A DNA stretch of 22,186 nucleotides from Firmicutes bacterium UBA2296. GTDB lineage: Bacteria; Bacillota; UBA994. Made by a program: the position numbers and the translations under genes. Shown here one piece after another: positions 21,700 through 22,186 of this stretch. The stretch is from positions 1 to 22,186 of the forward strand of contig DDWC01000013.1 in assembly GCA_002345475.1 (NCBI GenBank). Direction: 5' to 3'. A model generated the notes under the pieces. It ran no database searches and had not been told where the DNA came from. It saw only the letters and a list, made by a program, of their open reading frames with translations. Numbering within the stretch: position 1 is the first letter of the stretch; each line of letters opens with the position of its first letter.

Positions 21700-22186
21700 C
21701 TACACTTTGAAAAAATGCAGATTTCGTACGCGGGAGCCTGTCAGGCTGAAGCCGATAACACCATTTTCGTCCCTTTGGAACTCCATCATACCGACCCGTT
21801 TGAGACCTTCAAAGACATCTATGTCGGTTGGCACCAACATAACGTCTTCGTGGCGGGAATGGGACATCAGCAAGCCGCCTTCAAAGGGTCGCAGTTCATA
21901 AACTGTGGCGAGTTCTCTACTGTGATATTGGCCTGAATAAGCCTCCAGCTGTCTCCTGTCCAGCGGCAGCGGTGTAACACGGTTTGCCCTGACGGTCTGC
22001 CCGTAAATGGAGAGCTCAAGGGCTACAACGCGGCTCTCAGAGTCCTTGTCGGCAGTTACCGCTGTGCGGAGCGGGGCCAACCAGAACTTCCCCTTGCCAC
22101 AGGGCAGCAGCAGTGTGCGGGGCTGTTCGCCTATCTTTATGAAGAGCTGTCCCCACTGCTCCTCAACACGAACCGTCAATCCAATC
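21700..22186 (-). CDS. Probable serine hydrolase (beta-lactamase-like) C-terminal part, 5' end outside window
   Basis: The frame is open to the window edge, so only the last 161 residues or so are visible and no catalytic motif can be seen. The visible part looks like the C-terminal beta-barrel domain (DUF3471-like) attached to many class C beta-lactamase/penicillin-binding-protein-like hydrolases: a segment LPLDRRQLEAYSGQYHSREL, then alternating beta strands (ATVYELRPFEGGLLMSHS) and an ending GFSLTGSRVRNLHFFKV. An apparent TTG start near 22177 is not a real start because the reading frame continues upstream in the same style. Assignment rests on the pattern of this domain only. Confidence 0.6.
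   Translation of the reverse strand, partial: IGLTVRVEEQWGQLFIKIGEQPRTLLLPCGKGKFWLAPLRTAVTADKDSESRVVALELSIYGQTVRANRVTPLPLDRRQLEAYSGQYHSRELATVYELRPFEGGLLMSHSRHEDVMLVPTDIDVFEGLKRVGMMEFQRDENGVIGFSLTGSRVRNLHFFKV

Overview
The window looks like chromosomal DNA of a Bacillota (Firmicutes, Clostridia-like) bacterium of moderate GC content. The evidence is a dnaG-rpoD pair with a 370-residue primary sigma factor, TrmK and a NiaR-type 3H regulator (both mainly Firmicute families), a NatA/NatB-type ABC exporter, a class A RNase P RNA, strong G-rich Shine-Dalgarno sites and many TTG/GTG starts. Of 16 protein genes whose start is visible, I assign 8 to ATG, 4 to GTG and 4 to TTG. The genus cannot be fixed from the sequence alone.

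Layout. (1) 1-2191: the 3' part of dnaG (primase) and rpoD, overlapping by 8 bases. (2) 2199-2653: a promoter and three tRNA genes (Asn, CAT-anticodon Met/Ile2, Val). A hairpin built from 7-base repeats lies between the second and third tRNA. (3) 2693-5237: a three-gene operon of a histidine phosphatase, a nucleotidyltransferase-fold protein and a D-2-hydroxyacid dehydrogenase-like protein, ending in a strong terminator shared with the converging unit. (4) 5248-8358, minus strand: a 725-residue membrane protein joining a DUF3810 metallopeptidase-like half to a polysaccharide-deacetylase-like half, followed by a PhzF-family gene. (5) 8435-10417: an exported, membrane-anchored 5'-nucleotidase-family enzyme. 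(6) 10507-11245, minus strand: a protein with two putative zinc ribbons joined by a Pro/Glu-rich linker, with its own good promoter.

(7) 11283-19076: the most interesting part. A promoter followed by a near-perfect TetR-type operator precedes a tightly packed series: TolC-like protein, lipoprotein membrane-fusion protein, SwrC-type RND pump, TetR regulator, NiaR-like 3H regulator and trmK. All junctions after the first gene are overlaps. This is a complete three-part RND efflux set in an apparently Gram-positive genome. The TolC-like protein has the helical coiled-coil repeats but no obvious beta-barrel strands, and it carries an added N-terminal beta-rich domain. The TetR protein is probably the autorepressor acting at the operator.

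(8) 19057-19530: RNase P RNA with its own promoter inside the end of trmK and its own terminator. (9) 19622-21688: a NatA/NatB-like ABC exporter and a terminator. (10) 21700-22186, minus strand: the C-terminal part of a probable serine hydrolase (beta-lactamase-like) protein that runs off the window.

No insertion sequence, prophage, CRISPR array or other mobile element was seen.
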